From Myxococcales bacterium (GTDB lineage: Bacteria > Lernaellota > Lernaellaia > Lernaellales > Lernaellaceae), in the NCBI GenBank assembly GCA_012517325.1, contig JAAYVF010000092.1, forward strand, positions 1 to 42,526: a stretch of DNA of 42,526 nt, read 5' to 3'. Positions 8,301-14,834 of this stretch are shown here, one piece after another; position 1 is the first letter of the stretch; every line of letters begins with the position of its first letter. Below the pieces are notes generated by a model. The model did not search any database. It was not told the DNA's origin and was given only the letters and a program-made list of their open reading frames with translations. The translations under genes were made by a program, and so were the position numbers.

Positions 8301-10445
8301 GTTCTGATCGGTCAGGTCGTACAACTCGAGCAGGGATTCCTGGGCCTTGTCTTCGAGCGGACGCAATTCGAGGATGCGCCGCAGATAGCCTTCGGCGCTG
8401 GCCGTATCGTCGGCGGTCATGGCCCGGTCGTAGAGGAAATACAATTTTTCGACCGCGCGATCGATCTGCTCGGTCTGCTCGTACAACCCGAGCAATTCCT
8501 GGTGCGCCCCTTCGTTTTCCGGATCGAGCTCCAGGATGCGGGCGAATACTTTTTCGGCTTCGTCGAATTGTTCCAGATCGCGGTAGCGGCCGGCCAATTC
8601 GAACAGATGAATCACCGCCCGTTCGGGCTCGCGGTCGACGAAATAATCGGCCAGTTGGCGCGCCGCGTCGAGGTTGTCGGGCGCGTACTCGACCATCAGG
8701 GTCAGATATTGTTCCAGCTTGGCGGCCCGATCCTGCGCCCGGGCCAGCTCGATCAACCGCTCGAGAATTTCGGTCGCCTTCTCGTTGTTGCCGCCGTCCC
8801 GGTGAACGGCCATGACTTTTTCGAGAATCGGCAGCGATTCCGGATTGCGGGCCAACGCGAGATTCAGGTATTCGATGGCCTTGTCGCGCAAATTGTATTT
8901 GAGGTAAATGTCGATGGCTTCCTCGATCCGCGAGGTCGCCTCGTCTTCGCTCATGCCGCTCAGGTCGATCTGCTCGGGGCCTTCCTCTTCCGGTTCGGCC
9001 GCCGCTTCTTCCGGCGCCGCGACTTCCGCCGCCGGTTCTTCCACCTCGAAGGTCACGGCCTCTTCCTCGACGACGATGTCCTCGTCCAGGGCCGGTTCCT
9101 CGGGCAGTTCCTCGATGGCGATTTCCTCGATCGGCAGCTCTTCCATCCGCCGGTTCACTTCCGCCGCGATATCGTCGGCGACCGGCGTTTCCTCCTCGAG
9201 CGAGATTTCCTCGACCTCCGGCTCCAACTTCGTTTCCCGGACCGGCTCTTCCTCCTCGATCGGCAATTCCTCGATGACGATTTCTTCCTCGGCCGCCGGA
9301 GCCGCCGCGACGGGGATTTCTTCCTCGAGTTGAACTTCCTCGATGGCGACCTCTTCCTCGCCGGCGGTCTCGATCGGAATCTCTTCCTCGATCGGCAATT
9401 CCTCGATCGCCGCTTCCGTGGGCGCGGCTTCCTCGATTTCGATTTCCAGTTCGTCGAGCGCCGGTTCCGCGGCCGGTTCGGCGACGGCCTCGATGACCGG
9501 TTCTTCCTCGACGGGCGCGACCGGCTCGGGCTCGGGTTCCGGGCCGATTTCGTTCAATTTCTGTTGCGCGTATTCGTCGCCCGGCGCCAGGCGCAGAATG
9601 TGGTGACAAACCTCGCGCACTTTGTCGAGCCGGTTGATTTGCTGATAGAGCGCGCCGGCGCGTTCCAGCGCCTTGACGGCCACCGCCGGCTTGCCGAGTT
9701 CCTCGGCCAGTTCGGCGGTCAATTCGAGGGTGCTGCTGCTGCCGGCCAATTCGCCGGAAAGCTTGGCCAGCCGGGCCAATGCCAGGGCGGGCTTTCCCTG
9801 ATGGCGATAAATTTCCACCAGGCGATACAGGATGTCGAAATTTTCCACACCGCGATCGAGAATGCCTTCGAGCAATTTCTGCAACTCGGCGTGCTTGCCC
9901 TGCTGTTCGAAAATATTCGCCGCCCGCAGGAATTCCGCCACCGCTTCGGCCGTGAATCCTTTTTCGAGGTAGCGCTGCCCCAGCTTGAGCCGGCCGATGA
10001 CGTTGGTCGGGTCGAGATCGAGCATCATGCGGCGGATGTCGAGCGCTTCGCGTTCCTTGCCTTGTTCCTCGTAAATCGCCGCGGCCTTCTGGTATTGCTC
10101 GACGACCTCGGGCATGAGCCCGAGCTTGTGATAAAGGCTGGCCAGCTTGAGGTAGACCTCGATCATGCTGGGTTTGATTTGCAGCGCTTGTTTGTAAACG
10201 GCGATGGCTTTGGGATAAAAGCCCTTTTCCGCGTAGGTTTCGGCGACGGTCAGATATTGATCGAGTGCCCGAACGCTTTCGCCTTGCTTCAGATAGTAGT
10301 CGGCCACCTTGAGCCGAATGCGCATGTTGTTGGGATCCGCCTGCATTTCCTGGAGCAGCGATTGCAGCTCCGGATCGCTCTTCTGTTGTTTGGCGCCCCG
10401 CAGCTTCTGCAGCAAGCCATCTTTTTTCTTCCGCTCCTTGGCCAA
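2337..10445 (-). CDS. Giant TPR protein (2702 aa) with two acidic linkers
   Basis: The protein has no signal peptide or membrane helix. Residues 1-300 and about 490-2170 are helical repeats. Residues 300-487 are an acidic Pro/Glu/Val linker with repeated ELPIEEE-like motifs. Residues 2172-2550 are a second acidic linker holding several short amphipathic helices (LMAELINEL, MLADLIDDL, LLDEIFGFA). Residues 2570-2702 form a separate C-terminal TPR domain. The repeats are TPR-like but recur every 54 residues rather than 34: conserved Ala2, Ala22, Pro34, Ala39, Leu43, Tyr47 and Gly51 line up in every unit I aligned by eye. The start is TTG at 10445, supported by GGGAGAG five bases upstream; no ATG fits. 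The ExeA-like ATPase follows with a 1-nt overlap. The likely role is a very large protein-binding scaffold in the cytoplasm. Its partners and process are unknown. Confidence 0.9.
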   Translation of the reverse strand: MAKERKKKDGLLQKLRGAKQQKSDPELQSLLQEMQADPNNMRIRLKVADYYLKQGESVRALDQYLTVAETYAEKGFYPKAIAVYKQALQIKPSMIEVYLKLASLYHKLGLMPEVVEQYQKAAAIYEEQGKEREALDIRRMMLDLDPTNVIGRLKLGQRYLEKGFTAEAVAEFLRAANIFEQQGKHAELQKLLEGILDRGVENFDILYRLVEIYRHQGKPALALARLAKLSGELAGSSSTLELTAELAEELGKPAVAVKALERAGALYQQINRLDKVREVCHHILRLAPGDEYAQQKLNEIGPEPEPEPVAPVEEEPVIEAVAEPAAEPALDELEIEIEEAAPTEAAIEELPIEEEIPIETAGEEEVAIEEVQLEEEIPVAAAPAAEEEIVIEELPIEEEEPVRETKLEPEVEEISLEEETPVADDIAAEVNRRMEELPIEEIAIEELPEEPALDEDIVVEEEAVTFEVEEPAAEVAAPEEAAAEPEEEGPEQIDLSGMSEDEATSRIEEAIDIYLKYNLRDKAIEYLNLALARNPESLPILEKVMAVHRDGGNNEKATEILERLIELARAQDRAAKLEQYLTLMVEYAPDNLDAARQLADYFVDREPERAVIHLFELAGRYRDLEQFDEAEKVFARILELDPENEGAHQELLGLYEQTEQIDRAVEKLYFLYDRAMTADDTASAEGYLRRILELRPLEDKAQESLLELYDLTDQNDKQADLLRRLADRFAAAGKGDQAIAYFLRLLDLEPENAAAHHHLKDLYLEAGDTEKAIAELQIIARQAADGGLHAKAIEAWQEILALEPAGLETHEELCALYLVTGDREQAISEMMLLAKASLDREDLPAALAQLDRVLDLEPRYEQAKRRKISILHDLDRTAEAIDILFDIADDMRRAGEMDKAENALREVLTFDPEARQAHVALKDLYLDAGQSQKAVAELGALAAAAEAADRLDESLTYWGEIAGLDPENLESRQGIARVYVARGDVGKAVAELLAVAELQERRGDRTGAIDTLNQALASDPENEVAALRLIELYFETKQPERAVQSLLLVGDQAREANRFMKALEYYRRIVEVNAAHVVAHERLRDLYLELNRPEFAIDELTALAGLYRQAEEVGRVEEAYRQILQLSPDHLPAVLALKDYYLDLGRLEPALDLLYGLVVRFRQAGDLAESAKYAEEMLSLAAEDRRALLALAEMAVQAGDTDAAVVRYLYLATLSQDENRGDLAENYLRKVIGLNPDHREARSDLKALLLAGGEKSGAVQQLFALVEIATRQGDTEDAKAFCREVLAIDSRNEQALEQLVDLLVAGGEGAAAIDEMFQLAEMAQGKNDYPRAEKYLRQILDLESENGRALELLSQVHISSGDTGQAIRELFQLAEAAEKKDDYAAALSSIQQILELDGENLSALSSRAVLEEMLEQPEAAVITLEQLAGVQVARELLSDALRSLRQAQKLAPFSETIHDRLVDLLARTGETQPLIEELLRFHAAAIAAGDHEVVLSVAQRILELDPSHETAHRMLVDAYKAAGDSQQAVGELFALVDLAMAGQRVGEAETLLREILALDQTNELAVDEITRLYLDSNRSEEAIRTLLSFGDAQGDAGNVEVARDSYERVLELRDGHPDALRKLKDSYLFTADLAEAVEVLFRMVVAADQREEPQKAIAALVEILDLDEINEEARRDLKERYLAAGQAEQAIALLFVADQKMTAWDGPRRLANLAEIVEIDPTNRQALRRTADLYKESRQPERAEEVLLRLADLAIDAAEWEPAQKTLQEALSLNPASLAVHQRIADIHQRRGDNEAYAAELFAIGKLLQTAGQEGEAERILRQAAGLEKYREKALDELLSLYAAFGRSEPRRAVQLEQAQLAAERGDLNRAIGYYNDILAANAEDRETRDALIDLFAAHERTGDAATQAMILADAARKDGEVDEAIRRYGQVLSFDAQNAKARRRLKNLYIEANRPAEAVEQLRFLAEAAKAAGGTDDVEDALNEMLQLQPEDGALRRELITLYEASGQPGKAIIQLLELADQGIAEGRTAEAIDILREAAGLQADNEPVQRRLKDAYLEVGQRDRAIETLFTLYSIELAAKKRRAAEKHLREILELDPTNAVAKEKVFDLFKAGVTDEEKVADLLARSEEALAMGDHNGAVQSLKQILVIRPDDPEAKSRLASLHVETAPAVAPAEGMEEPIADDVFTLQQLDETSVASDEEIDINWGEAEQIQSEAEKTADVADAVEEDVFAEAPAAEVDDIDVFGDVGETGAPSAKEEFRIPEPPAEPVVVAPEEKVEALLEEATEPVPAEEDLFPEEGAKEVDAALAAEAADLEAELFESKPAEEEFVEALDGLLSSTGVAEPVEKAEPAQREKVDLVEGIVYGTSDIFAEKKAAQEKAAKETLFTTAEISPDEFMTTSASQAKAAETPSRILEEFRPFTESTPDETLPLAEARAEAIAEVEGESVAAESAADRLAEAKAEPVREVFAETGDDLMAELINELEGGAMPAEPAVKSAAAPDLLDEIFGFAETGKAKEAPAGGDMLADLIDDLGTGEKEAAAADTNGDVFKSFVSSLPDDMRSSSSAQTHYELGIAFREMDQIEEAIAEFEKALTKDDGSLTFEVNYELGQCYSSLGKYDMAVEYLETARQSGGEDEQVQLDLTFELAVALKKQGNFKEAKALFVEVDKKSSNYRGAKAEIAECSKGRGKKGGDDNIGYV

Positions 10446-10630
10446 GGCAACTCTCCCGTCGTGTCAGATAAGGACGCTATCCGCTCGTTAAATGAGTAAA
10501 AACCCCTCTCCTTTTCGGGGGAGGCGTAACGTGCCGCGCTGGATACTTTTATTCTATCTTATTACCCAGCAAAAAACTAATGGATTCCTCCCCGGCAATC
10601 AAGCCGTAAGCGAAGAAAAAAACCCGGAAA
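10446..10630. other. Intergenic region upstream of the giant TPR gene
   Basis: This 185-bp gap separates the peptidase gene from the giant TPR gene, both on the minus strand. It holds a C-rich/G-rich imperfect hairpin at about 10503-10525 followed on the minus strand by TTTTTA, a possible weak terminator of the upstream operon. An AT-rich stretch lies at 10541-10580. On the minus strand it contains TAGAAT, a plausible -10 box, but I find no good -35 at the right distance. The promoter of the giant gene is probably here but is not resolved. Confidence 0.35.
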
Positions 10631-11707
10631 TCAGACCATGGATCGCCACTCTTTGGGAAGGGTGGTCAACTTTTCCAGGCCCGTTTCGGTGACCAGAACG
10701 ATATCCTCGAGGCGGACGCCGAAACGCCCCGGCAAATAGATGCCGGGCTCGATGGTAAAGACCATGCCGACTTCCGCCGCGCCGCTGCCGAGCGGGCTGA
10801 CGCGCGGTTCCTCGTGAATTTCCAAGCCCAGGGCATGTCCGGTGCCGTGACCGAACATCGCGCCGAATCCCGCCTGCTCGATAATCTCCCGGGGCACGCG
10901 GTCCAGAGCCGGGAATTCGTAACCCGGCTTGCCCGCGGCCAGACAGGCCTGCTGGGCTTCATAGACCACCTGGTAGACTTTTTTCGCGTCCGGGTCGAGC
11001 GGCTCGCCGACGGCCAAGGTCACCGTCTGGTCGGAGCAGTAACCGTCCACGATGCAGCCCCAGTCGATCACGATCAATTCACCGGCGGCGATCACTTTAT
11101 CGGAGGCCGTACCGTGCGGCATCGCGCCGCGCGGGCCGGAGGCGACGATCGTCGCGAAGCTAACGTCGGACGCGCCCAGCCGGCGCATTTCGGTGTCCAG
11201 CGCAAAGGCGATGCCCCGTTCCGTCACCCCGGGCTGGATCAGCGGTAGGATCGTTCTCAAGGCCGCTTCCTGAACCTGGACCGCCTTGCGAATCGCCGCG
11301 ATCTCGCTCGCGTCCTTGATTTCCCGCAGGCGGGTGATCAGCCTTCCCAACGGCCGCAGGGTCACCGGCCCGGCGTCTTCCGCCAGTTGACGATGCTGTG
11401 AAACGGTCATCGTTTCGTCTTCGACGCCCAATTCGGCGACGCCCAATTCGCGCAGTTTTCCGGCGATTTCCTTGAATTTTTGCCGGAAAGTGACCACCGA
11501 AAAACCGTGCGGGGTCACCTGGTCTCCGGCCTGCTCGGTGTAGCGGGAGTCGGTAAGAAACCAGGCGTCCCGTTCGGTCACCAGGAGCGTGCCTTCCGTT
11601 CCCGTGAACCCGCTGAGATAGCGGACGTTCGCCGGATTCCAGACCAGTGCCGCTTGGCAAGCGGCTTCTTTCAAGGCGGCGCGCAGACGCGACAATCTAG
11701 ATGTCAT
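10631..11707 (-). CDS. pepP: M24-family Xaa-Pro aminopeptidase
   Basis: The 358-residue product has the two-domain layout of aminopeptidase P-type enzymes: a creatinase-like N-domain (about 1-125) and a pita-bread catalytic domain (about 130-358). The five metal ligands are visible: Asp215 (VIDWG), Asp226 (YCSDQT), His291 (HGTGH), Glu320 (TIEPG) and Glu334 (RLED). His298 in EIHEE matches a conserved active-site His. It should remove N-terminal residues before proline in the cytoplasm, using two divalent metals. The start ATG at 11707 lies inside the end of aroQ, with an 11-nt overlap, so the two genes are co-translated. The aroQ-pepP pair is a familiar arrangement in many bacteria. The family also includes prolidases and creatinase homologues, so substrate preference is inferred. 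Confidence 0.9.
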   Translation of the reverse strand: MTSRLSRLRAALKEAACQAALVWNPANVRYLSGFTGTEGTLLVTERDAWFLTDSRYTEQAGDQVTPHGFSVVTFRQKFKEIAGKLRELGVAELGVEDETMTVSQHRQLAEDAGPVTLRPLGRLITRLREIKDASEIAAIRKAVQVQEAALRTILPLIQPGVTERGIAFALDTEMRRLGASDVSFATIVASGPRGAMPHGTASDKVIAAGELIVIDWGCIVDGYCSDQTVTLAVGEPLDPDAKKVYQVVYEAQQACLAAGKPGYEFPALDRVPREIIEQAGFGAMFGHGTGHALGLEIHEEPRVSPLGSGAAEVGMVFTIEPGIYLPGRFGVRLEDIVLVTETGLEKLTTLPKEWRSMV

Positions 11708-12143
11708 GACCGACCAACCTTTCCAGGCAGTAACGCAACGCCAAACGATAACCGTCCGGGCCGAGGCCCTCGATCCGGCCCACCACCACGCTGGAGATCG
11801 TGCTTTGCCGACGGAACGGTTCGCGCGAGGAGAGATTCGACAAGTGGACTTCGATGACCGGCACCTGGGAGAAAATCACCGCGTCGTACAGGGCGACGCT
11901 GGTGTGCGAATAGGCCGCCGGATTGATGATCAGGAAATTGTACTTGCCGCGGCAGTCGGCGATTTCCCGCACCAACTCGCCTTCCAGATCCGACTGAAAA
12001 GTATCGACCTCCACGCCGACGGAATTACCCATCGCCTGGAGCGAGGCGTCGATTTCGTCCAGCGGTTCGGTGCCGTAGAGGTCCGTTTCCCGCTCCCCGA
12101 GCCGGTTCAGCAAAGGGCCATGGATCACTTTGATGCGAGCCAT
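11697..12143 (-). CDS. aroQ: Type II 3-dehydroquinate dehydratase (variant active site)
   Basis: The 148-residue product has the length and fold signature of type II dehydroquinases, which convert 3-dehydroquinate to 3-dehydroshikimate in the shikimate pathway. Arg18, catalytic Tyr23 (DLYG), His80 (NPAAYSHTS), His100 (EVHLSN) and the FRRQS segment are all in place. However, the family motif GPNLN reads GPLLN here, so the conserved active-site Asn is Leu11. The start is ATG at 12143, with AAGGAGA eight bases upstream. A longer frame reading back to 12170 is rejected because it lacks such a site. The ATG overlaps the stop of the upstream TPR gene (TGATG), and the gene's end overlaps the peptidase gene. 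The fold assignment is firm. Full catalytic activity is less certain because of the substitution. Confidence 0.88.
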   Translation of the reverse strand: MARIKVIHGPLLNRLGERETDLYGTEPLDEIDASLQAMGNSVGVEVDTFQSDLEGELVREIADCRGKYNFLIINPAAYSHTSVALYDAVIFSQVPVIEVHLSNLSSREPFRRQSTISSVVVGRIEGLGPDGYRLALRYCLERLVGHDI

Positions 12144-13285
12144 CAGTTTTTCTCCTTTCGCGACCGCCAAGTTTTCCAGAATTTCTTGCGATTTTTCTCC
12201 CCGTTAGCTTCGGACTGTCGCTCCTCTTGTCCAAAACCGACCAGCGGTTCGGCTTCTTCCGGGGACGGCGGTTCGACCGCGGGAATCAATTTCTGATGGG
12301 GCTCTTTCTTTTCGGCCGGTTCGCGGGATTGCAGATCGCCGAAGACATCGATCTCGTTGATCACCAACTCTTCATCCATGCCGTCGGTCGGATCGTATTC
12401 GACGCCCTGATCAACCCCGTCTGCCTCCGGCCCCGTCGGGGCCTCTGTTTCTTCACTCTTTTCCGCCGGCTCGTCCGCGGCGGCTTCGCTTTCCGCCGGT
12501 TGCGCCGGCGGCTCGTAGATTTCTTCCTTGTCGTCCGCCTGCGGTGCGGCGACGGGCGCGCCGTTTCCGTTATCGCCGGCGACCAGCGGCGCCTCACCCG
12601 TCGTCAACAGCGGATCGAAGAAATCGCTGACCAGCCGATCGGCTTCCTTGGCCGCCAAGCCCGCCAGGGCCGCGTTATGGGCGGCGCTTTCGGTCCCTTC
12701 GCTTTGGGTCACGTCCGCCAACGATTCCCGCGGCAGTTCGGGTTCGACGGGCTTCTCCGGTTCGGGCGCGGCGGCGACCGGAACGACCGCTTCGGCCTCG
12801 GCCGTTTGCGAAGCGGCTTCGTCCGGCCATGGCCGGTCCGCGGTGATCGGATTCGGCAAGGCGTGCCGGCCCTCGGCCAGCAACCGGCGAAGCTCGGCGT
12901 GAAACGGATTTTGTTTCAGCAGTTCGTCGCCAAGCCGGCGGGCCTCGTCCTCCCGCGACACGCCGAACAACGCCTGGGTCAAATGCAATTTGGCTTCGAA
13001 GGAACCGACCCGCTTCACCACATCGGAAAGTACTTCGACGGCTTCCGGCCAGCGGCCGAGGGTGATGAGCACGACGCCTTTGATGTCCAGGTAGGACAAG
13101 TTTCCGGGATGAACGGTCAGTCCGGTTTCGAGAACTTCCAAGGCTTCATGCGGCCGCCCGGCGGCCGTCAGAACTTCCGCGATTCGATGATGCAACCGTT
13201 TATTGGGAAATCTCTGCAACTCTTGTCGCCAAGCGGTAATTTGTCGAAGTTGATTGTCTTGCATAGCCGTCACTTTCCACGACAT
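12143..13285 (-). CDS. TPR protein with acidic C-terminal tail
   Basis: The 380-residue protein has a short helical-repeat N-terminal part (about 10-150) with TPR-like motifs such as HEALEVLETGLTVHPGN and WPEAVEVLSDVV. A Pro/Glu/Ala-rich acidic tail (about 160-360) and a basic end follow. There is no signal peptide. The tail contains NEIDVFGDL, which recurs as DDIDVFGDV in the acidic linker of the giant TPR protein about 8.6 kb away. Two ATG starts are possible, 13285 and 13264; the second has a weak GGAAAG site upstream. The stop overlaps the aroQ start, so aroQ expression is coupled to this gene. I infer a scaffold or adaptor role related to the giant TPR system, not a shikimate-pathway role. 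Confidence 0.75.
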   Translation of the reverse strand: MSWKVTAMQDNQLRQITAWRQELQRFPNKRLHHRIAEVLTAAGRPHEALEVLETGLTVHPGNLSYLDIKGVVLITLGRWPEAVEVLSDVVKRVGSFEAKLHLTQALFGVSREDEARRLGDELLKQNPFHAELRRLLAEGRHALPNPITADRPWPDEAASQTAEAEAVVPVAAAPEPEKPVEPELPRESLADVTQSEGTESAAHNAALAGLAAKEADRLVSDFFDPLLTTGEAPLVAGDNGNGAPVAAPQADDKEEIYEPPAQPAESEAAADEPAEKSEETEAPTGPEADGVDQGVEYDPTDGMDEELVINEIDVFGDLQSREPAEKKEPHQKLIPAVEPPSPEEAEPLVGFGQEERQSEANGEKNRKKFWKTWRSRKEKN

Positions 13286-13381
13286 CCGGTCAAAAATTTC
13301 TCACCGCGGAGAGCTATAAAGAAGCACGGCGGCGCGCGATCGTCAAGCGATGGCAGCGGAAAGCGCAAAGAATTAACGGGC

Positions 13382-14812
13382 TCATTCGCCCGCCGTCAGG
13401 TCGCGCCCGGCGATGGTCCGTACGCCGCAGCCGACGGCCACGAAAAGCCGGTCCCGCGGCTGATCGAAATACAGGCCGCGGAACAATTCGCCGACGAACA
13501 GGCGCTGGAGTCGCCGGCCGTCCGCCAGACTCACCACGTCGAGCGTGCCGTGGTAATAATTGCCGATCAGCAGCAGTCGCCGTCCCGGATCGAAATCCAG
13601 ATCCCGCGGCCCGTAACCGGCGGCGATCGTGCGGACGATGTTCAACGTGCGCGGGTCGAGCACCTGGACGCGCCGATGAAACATCTGGGCGATGTAAAGC
13701 AGCCCGTCCGGGCCCAGCGCGATGCCGTAGGACGAAAAACCGACCCACTTTTTTCGCGCCACGGTGAAGCGATCGAGGTCGACCTCCATCACCCACGGCG
13801 CCGCCCAATCGGTGACGTAGGCCACCCGGCGCGCCGGGTCGACGGCCAGGTCGTAGGCGTCCAGGCTGGGCAGCTTCAGCGAGCGGCGCAAGGTAAAAGG
13901 CGGTTCGGCGTCGGATTCGTGCAGCGAGTGCGTTACCTCGCAAAGGGAATACATCTTGTCGCCCAGAAATTCGACCTCCAACAGATTCCGGCAGCCGGGG
14001 ACGGAAGCTTCCGCAACGGTTTCATCGATTTTTTGGCCGGTTTCGGCATCGACGAAATAGACGCGGCCGTCCGGATCGTGCTGTTCCCACAGCGGCAGCG
14101 CCAGCCAGAGATGCGCCGGGTGCGGCGTGACGCGCTGAATGCCGCGCGTTAAAAGCGCCGTCTCGCGACCGGCAAGAGCCTCTTTATCCAGAAGGAAAAA
14201 TTTTTCATTTTGACCGCAGGCCACGCCCAACTGGCGATCCGCCGGTTTGCCGCCGAAATCGTAAGGATGCAACGGCAGACCGGCGACCGGACGCACCGCG
14301 GCCGGCAACCGCGCCGCATCGCTCCGGCAACGTTCCTGGCGATCGAGAAACGAATACGTGCGCAGCACCAATAAAAGAATCACGCCGAGAAAAAGAGCGG
14401 CGTTCAATCCGTTGAGCGCCCGCCAGAGGCGATCGCGCCGGCGAAAAACCAAGTATACGGCGCCGGCCAGAGCGGCGAACGCCGGCAACGCCCACCAACC
14501 CCAATAGGCGTAACCGCCCAACGCCATATGAACATTGTAAAGGCTGAGAAAAAAAAGCAGGAAAGTGATTTCATGTCCGGCGCGCGGCCGGCGAATTCGA
14601 TAAATCAGCGCGACCAGCACGGCAACGCCGAGCGCGAGATACCGTCCCCATTCGGGAAACAGATAAAGATTGACGGCCAGAACCCACTGAATGCCCACCA
14701 GCAACAATCCCAACAGGGCGCCGAGCACCGTCACCAGGCGCGAAGGGCGCTTCGCCGCCGGCTCCGGCAAGGCCGGTTTTTCCCTGCGATGATCCTTGCT
14801 TGCGTCATTCAT
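13382..14812 (-). CDS. Polytopic membrane protein with C-terminal beta-propeller
   Basis: The 476-residue protein starts with a basic cytoplasmic segment. About five hydrophobic helices follow, at roughly 26-50, 57-73, 82-100, 105-124 and 133-153. The C-terminal 320 residues look like an NHL/YVTN-type beta-propeller, with recurring blades such as YDLAVDPARRVAYVTD, YGIALGPDGLLYIAQ and RDLDFDPGRRLLLIGN. The propeller probably lies outside the cytoplasm and binds a protein or carbohydrate; no enzyme motif is visible. The ATG at 14812 has no Shine-Dalgarno sequence, and a -10-like box lies only about 9 nt upstream, so its mRNA may be leaderless. It is probably the first gene of the operon running to the peptidase gene, with a 96-bp gap before the TPR gene. 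Confidence 0.7.
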   Translation of the reverse strand: MNDASKDHRREKPALPEPAAKRPSRLVTVLGALLGLLLVGIQWVLAVNLYLFPEWGRYLALGVAVLVALIYRIRRPRAGHEITFLLFFLSLYNVHMALGGYAYWGWWALPAFAALAGAVYLVFRRRDRLWRALNGLNAALFLGVILLLVLRTYSFLDRQERCRSDAARLPAAVRPVAGLPLHPYDFGGKPADRQLGVACGQNEKFFLLDKEALAGRETALLTRGIQRVTPHPAHLWLALPLWEQHDPDGRVYFVDAETGQKIDETVAEASVPGCRNLLEVEFLGDKMYSLCEVTHSLHESDAEPPFTLRRSLKLPSLDAYDLAVDPARRVAYVTDWAAPWVMEVDLDRFTVARKKWVGFSSYGIALGPDGLLYIAQMFHRRVQVLDPRTLNIVRTIAAGYGPRDLDFDPGRRLLLIGNYYHGTLDVVSLADGRRLQRLFVGELFRGLYFDQPRDRLFVAVGCGVRTIAGRDLTAGE

Positions 14813-14828
14813 ACTGCGCCAATATATT
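14800..14828 (+). promoter_or_regulatory. Sigma70-type promoter of the radical SAM gene
   Basis: TTGCGT at 14800-14805 and TATATT at 14823-14828 are separated by 17 bp. A start of transcription about seven bases after the -10 box falls on the ATG at 14835. With no ribosome binding site visible, this predicts a leaderless message. Confidence 0.5.
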
Positions 14829-14831
14829 GGC
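14818..14831. promoter_or_regulatory. Perfect 14-bp palindrome containing a symmetric -10 box
   Basis: GCCAATATATTGGC is its own reverse complement, so TATATT is present on both strands (14823-14828 plus, 14821-14826 minus). It sits in the 22-bp gap between the divergent starts 14812 and 14835. It could act as a two-way -10 element or as an operator that blocks both genes. A good -35 exists only for the plus direction. Confidence 0.5.
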
Positions 14832-14834
14832 TCG

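Noticed and set aside
2478-10499. Open frame of 2673 codons on the plus strand, opposite the giant TPR gene
   Set aside because: Its codons are in exact register with those of the TPR gene, so a stop would appear only where the TPR gene uses TTA, CTA or TCA. Those three codons are avoided in this GC-rich gene. The translation is low complexity without domains, while the minus frame has clear repeats.
12227-14152. Plus-strand open frame of 641 codons
   Set aside because: It covers two well-supported minus-strand genes (TPR and propeller) and has no recognisable domain. It is a GC-driven shadow.
14796-14834. TTG start for the radical SAM gene
   Set aside because: It overlaps the divergent gene and the -35/-10 boxes and lacks a Shine-Dalgarno site. 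The homologous N-terminus begins at ATG 14835.
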